Shown: positions 5,645 through 7,510 of the stretch, one piece after another
Position numbering within the stretch: the stretch's first letter is position 1
Layout: every line of letters starts with the position of its first letter
Source of the DNA: JBBSEZ01 sp038239195
Lineage (GTDB): Bacteria > Planctomycetota > Planctomycetia > Gemmatales > Gemmataceae
NCBI GenBank assembly: GCA_038239195.1
Contig: JBBSEZ010000479.1
Coordinates: forward strand, 1-7,510
Reading direction: 5' to 3'
Length of the DNA: 7,510 nt
The notes under the pieces: generated by a model
Seen by the model: the letters and a program-made list of their open reading frames with translations, nothing else
Database searches by the model: none
Told to the model about the DNA's origin: nothing
Translations under genes and position numbers: made by a program

Positions 5645-7510
5645 ATGACCGACCTGCTCGTGCAGCGCGTGCTGATGCCCCTTCAGCCGAGCCTGGCGCG
5701 GCTCTACGTCCGGGCCCGCCGCTCCGCCGAAGGCGCGCCGTCCTGGCGCCGCCGGTCGGTCGTTCTGCCGCGCGGCACGGCCCTGCGCACCGACACCTAC
5801 TTCAACGGCTTCTTCGAGGGCCCCTGGCGCACGCATACCTCCCTCGGCCAGCTCGATTTGAGGGTGCGCACCAGCGGGGCCGGCAGGCTCCGCCTCTACC
5901 GGCGCGCGCCCGGGGGAGCGCGCACCTTGCTGGCGAAGGTCGATCTCACCGGTCAGGGCGCCGAGGCGAGCCTTCCGGCGCCGGCCGCCCGCGACGAGCC
6001 CGGCCTGTTGTTCTTCGAGCTGCGGGCCCGCTCGCGCCTCGTGCTGCATCGGGCGGAGTGGTGGGCCCGCAACGTCGAGCCGAGGCCCGTGCGCCTCGTC
6101 GCCGGCTACTGCACCTTCGACCGCGAGCCGTTGCTCCTCCGCAACGTAGCCGCCCTGGTCGCCGATTCCGCCGTCCGCGCGATCCTGGCGGGGGTGGTGG
6201 TCGTCGATCAAGGGAGCCGGAAGGTGCGCGATCATCTCGCCTTCGGCGCCCTGGCGCGCCGCGCCGGGCCCCGCCTGACGCTCCTCGACCAGAGCAACTT
6301 CGGCGGCGCCGGCGGCTTCACGCGCTGCCTGCTCGAAGCGCTGGACACAGAGACCGCAACCCACGCCCTGCTCATGGACGACGACGCCATCCTCGATCCC
6401 GAGTCGGTCCTGCGCGCCGCCGCCTTCCTCGCCCTGGCCCGGAACGACCTGGCCGTCGGCGGGCAGATGCTCGATCGGTCGCGCCCCCGCGAGCTGGTCG
6501 AAGCCGGGGCCCGCTATCTCCCGGAGCGCATCACCACAAGCCCGCACGTCCGCCGCCGCGTGGACCGCCCCGCCGACCTCGCCCCGCTCCTCACGGCCCG
6601 GCCCATCGACTACAACGGTTGGTGGTTCTTCGCCCTCCCTCTGGCGCTGCTGGACAGGGCCCGCCTGCCGTTGCCCCTCTTCCTGCGCGGCGACGACGTC
6701 GAGTTCGGCTACCGCCTGCTCCGCGCCGGCGTGCCGACGGTCCCCCTGCCCGGCGTCGCGGTCTGGCACGAGCCGTTCGAGAGCAAGGGGCGCGGCTGGC
6801 ACGCCTACTACGACCTGCGCAACATGCTCGTCGTCGGCGCTCTCCACTTCCCCGCCCCGCGCGCCGGGGCCGTCGCCCGGCGCTTCCTCCACCGTCTGCT
6901 CGACGAACTGCTCGCGTGCGACTACGGCGAGGCCTGGCTGATGTGCGAGGCGGTCGCCGACTTCCTGCGCGGCCCCGACGCCCTGCGGCCCGGGCCGCAA
7001 CGGGCCCACCAGCGCCTCCGGACGGCCTGCGAAAAGTTGGCGACGACACCGCTCCGGGGCAGTCTGCCAACGGTGAGCCCGCCCCCTCCGTCGCCGCGCC
7101 GGTTGGTCCGCTGCGCCCGCCGTCTCGGGCTGATCGCCCGCCACCTCATCCGGCCCAGCCCGCCCGCCGACGCGCTGCCCCGCCACGCGCTTCGGGCCGC
7201 CGACGAGAACGCCCACGCCATCGGCGGCCTCGACGTGGTCGCGGTGGACGATCCCCACCAGGAGGGGCTCGTGGTGCTGCGCCGCTGTCGCGGCCAGTTC
7301 GTCCGGCTGTTCCTGCGCGGGCTGGGGCTGGGGCTGCGACTGCTGGTGGCGCATCGCCAGGCGGCGCGCCGCTGGCGCGAAGGTGCCCCCGCGCTGACGA
7401 CGAGGTCGTTCTGGCGCGCCTACCTGGGCCTGTCGGGCCCGCAGAGTGGCGGGGGGGGGGCCCCCGGGGGGCCCCCCGCGGGGGGGGTGGGGGGGGGGGG
7501 GGCCCCCCCC
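5645..7510 (+). CDS. GlfT2-like galactofuranosyltransferase (GT2, GT-A fold), 3' end not resolved
   Basis: The frame is open for 622 codons from ATG 5645 to the right edge. It encodes a cytoplasmic or membrane-associated transferase using UDP-galactofuranose, the product of the preceding glf. Layout follows mycobacterial GlfT2 (637 residues). The N-terminal beta-sandwich has TDTYFNGFF at 49-57 and ends near RLYRR. The GT-A domain has CTFDRE, VVDQG (D188), SNFGGAGGF (217-225) and MDDDA with the metal-binding triad D245-D247. GGQML, DYNGWW (322-327), GDDVEFG (D350, D351, E353), WHEP (374-377) and YYDLRN (388-393) follow. By analogy with GlfT2, D351 is the catalytic base and H375 a metal ligand. 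Residues from about 395 are the helical C-terminal domain. AAGGA at 5631-5635 is the ribosome site. Real sequence appears to end near 7447 (about residue 601); after that come only G and C runs, so the last codons should be ignored. Galactan polymerase and single-residue transferase activities cannot be told apart here. Confidence 0.93.
   Translation, partial: MTDLLVQRVLMPLQPSLARLYVRARRSAEGAPSWRRRSVVLPRGTALRTDTYFNGFFEGPWRTHTSLGQLDLRVRTSGAGRLRLYRRAPGGARTLLAKVDLTGQGAEASLPAPAARDEPGLLFFELRARSRLVLHRAEWWARNVEPRPVRLVAGYCTFDREPLLLRNVAALVADSAVRAILAGVVVVDQGSRKVRDHLAFGALARRAGPRLTLLDQSNFGGAGGFTRCLLEALDTETATHALLMDDDAILDPESVLRAAAFLALARNDLAVGGQMLDRSRPRELVEAGARYLPERITTSPHVRRRVDRPADLAPLLTARPIDYNGWWFFALPLALLDRARLPLPLFLRGDDVEFGYRLLRAGVPTVPLPGVAVWHEPFESKGRGWHAYYDLRNMLVVGALHFPAPRAGAVARRFLHRLLDELLACDYGEAWLMCEAVADFLRGPDALRPGPQRAHQRLRTACEKLATTPLRGSLPTVSPPPPSPRRLVRCARRLGLIARHLIRPSPPADALPRHALRAADENAHAIGGLDVVAVDDPHQEGLVVLRRCRGQFVRLFLRGLGLGLRLLVAHRQAARRWREGAPALTTRSFWRAYLGLSGPQSGGGGAPGGPPAGGVGGGGAPP
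7451..7510. other. Homopolymeric G/C tail, probable sequencing or assembly artefact
   Basis: Of the last 60 bases, 59 are G or C arranged in long runs (10 or more G, then C, G, C, G and a final C run); the exception is T at 7488. Nothing else in the window resembles it, and it would force the upstream protein into a meaningless run of glycine and proline. It most likely marks a contig end with no-signal poly-G reads and their reverse complements. Confidence 0.8.

Noticed and set aside
5567..7354. A 595-codon open frame on the minus strand opposite the GlfT2-like gene, and a 373-codon one opposite glf (4362-5483)
   Set aside because: Both are products of G/C-rich third positions on the plus strand. 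Their translations are low-complexity and rich in Gly, Ala, Glu, Val and Arg with no recognisable motif, while the plus-strand frames carry complete family signatures.
7451..7510. Alternating G and C blocks as a hairpin or quadruplex-forming regulatory element
   Set aside because: The homopolymer pattern at the very end of the window fits a read or assembly artefact better than a biological structure.

Overview
The window is about 70% G+C with strongly G/C-biased third codon positions. It looks like chromosomal DNA of a planctomycete, most likely a Gemmata-like lineage. This is inferred from three things: a secreted protein with pre-peptidase C-terminal (PPC) domains in the arrangement common in that phylum, a Uma2-family protein that opens with MTTTLTKLLTAEEL, and an SGNH-type membrane-anchored protein that seems once to have followed an MBOAT gene. 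No rRNA, tRNA, CRISPR array, transposase or phage gene is visible.

Left part, minus strand (1-2882). A Uma2-family PD-(D/E)XK-fold protein (2283-2882) is followed after 26 bases by a large secreted protein with two PPC domains and Ig-like repeats. The second gene starts at 2256 and runs off the left edge, so at least 752 codons are present. The two genes are close enough to be co-transcribed, but nothing visible links their functions.

Middle, divergent spacer (2883-3226). The spacer holds a phased set of GGCGAAC repeats and a candidate sigma70-like promoter facing right. Just before the next gene there is a short reading frame (about 3129-3212) that resembles the extreme C-terminus of an MBOAT membrane O-acyltransferase with the rest of the gene missing.

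Right part, plus strand (3227-7510). Three co-directional genes follow: a membrane-anchored SGNH/GDSL-like protein (3227-4327), UDP-galactopyranose mutase glf (4398-5570), and a GlfT2-type galactofuranosyltransferase (from 5645, open at the right edge). Glf converts UDP-galactopyranose to UDP-galactofuranose, and the GlfT2-like enzyme would polymerise or transfer that sugar, so the pair is a compact galactofuranose module. The SGNH protein could add or remove acyl groups on the same glycan, but this is inferred only from position. A perfect 13-bp inverted repeat surrounds the glf stop codon.

The last 60 bases are almost pure runs of G and C and are probably a sequencing or assembly artefact at a contig end, so the true end of the GlfT2-like gene cannot be read here.
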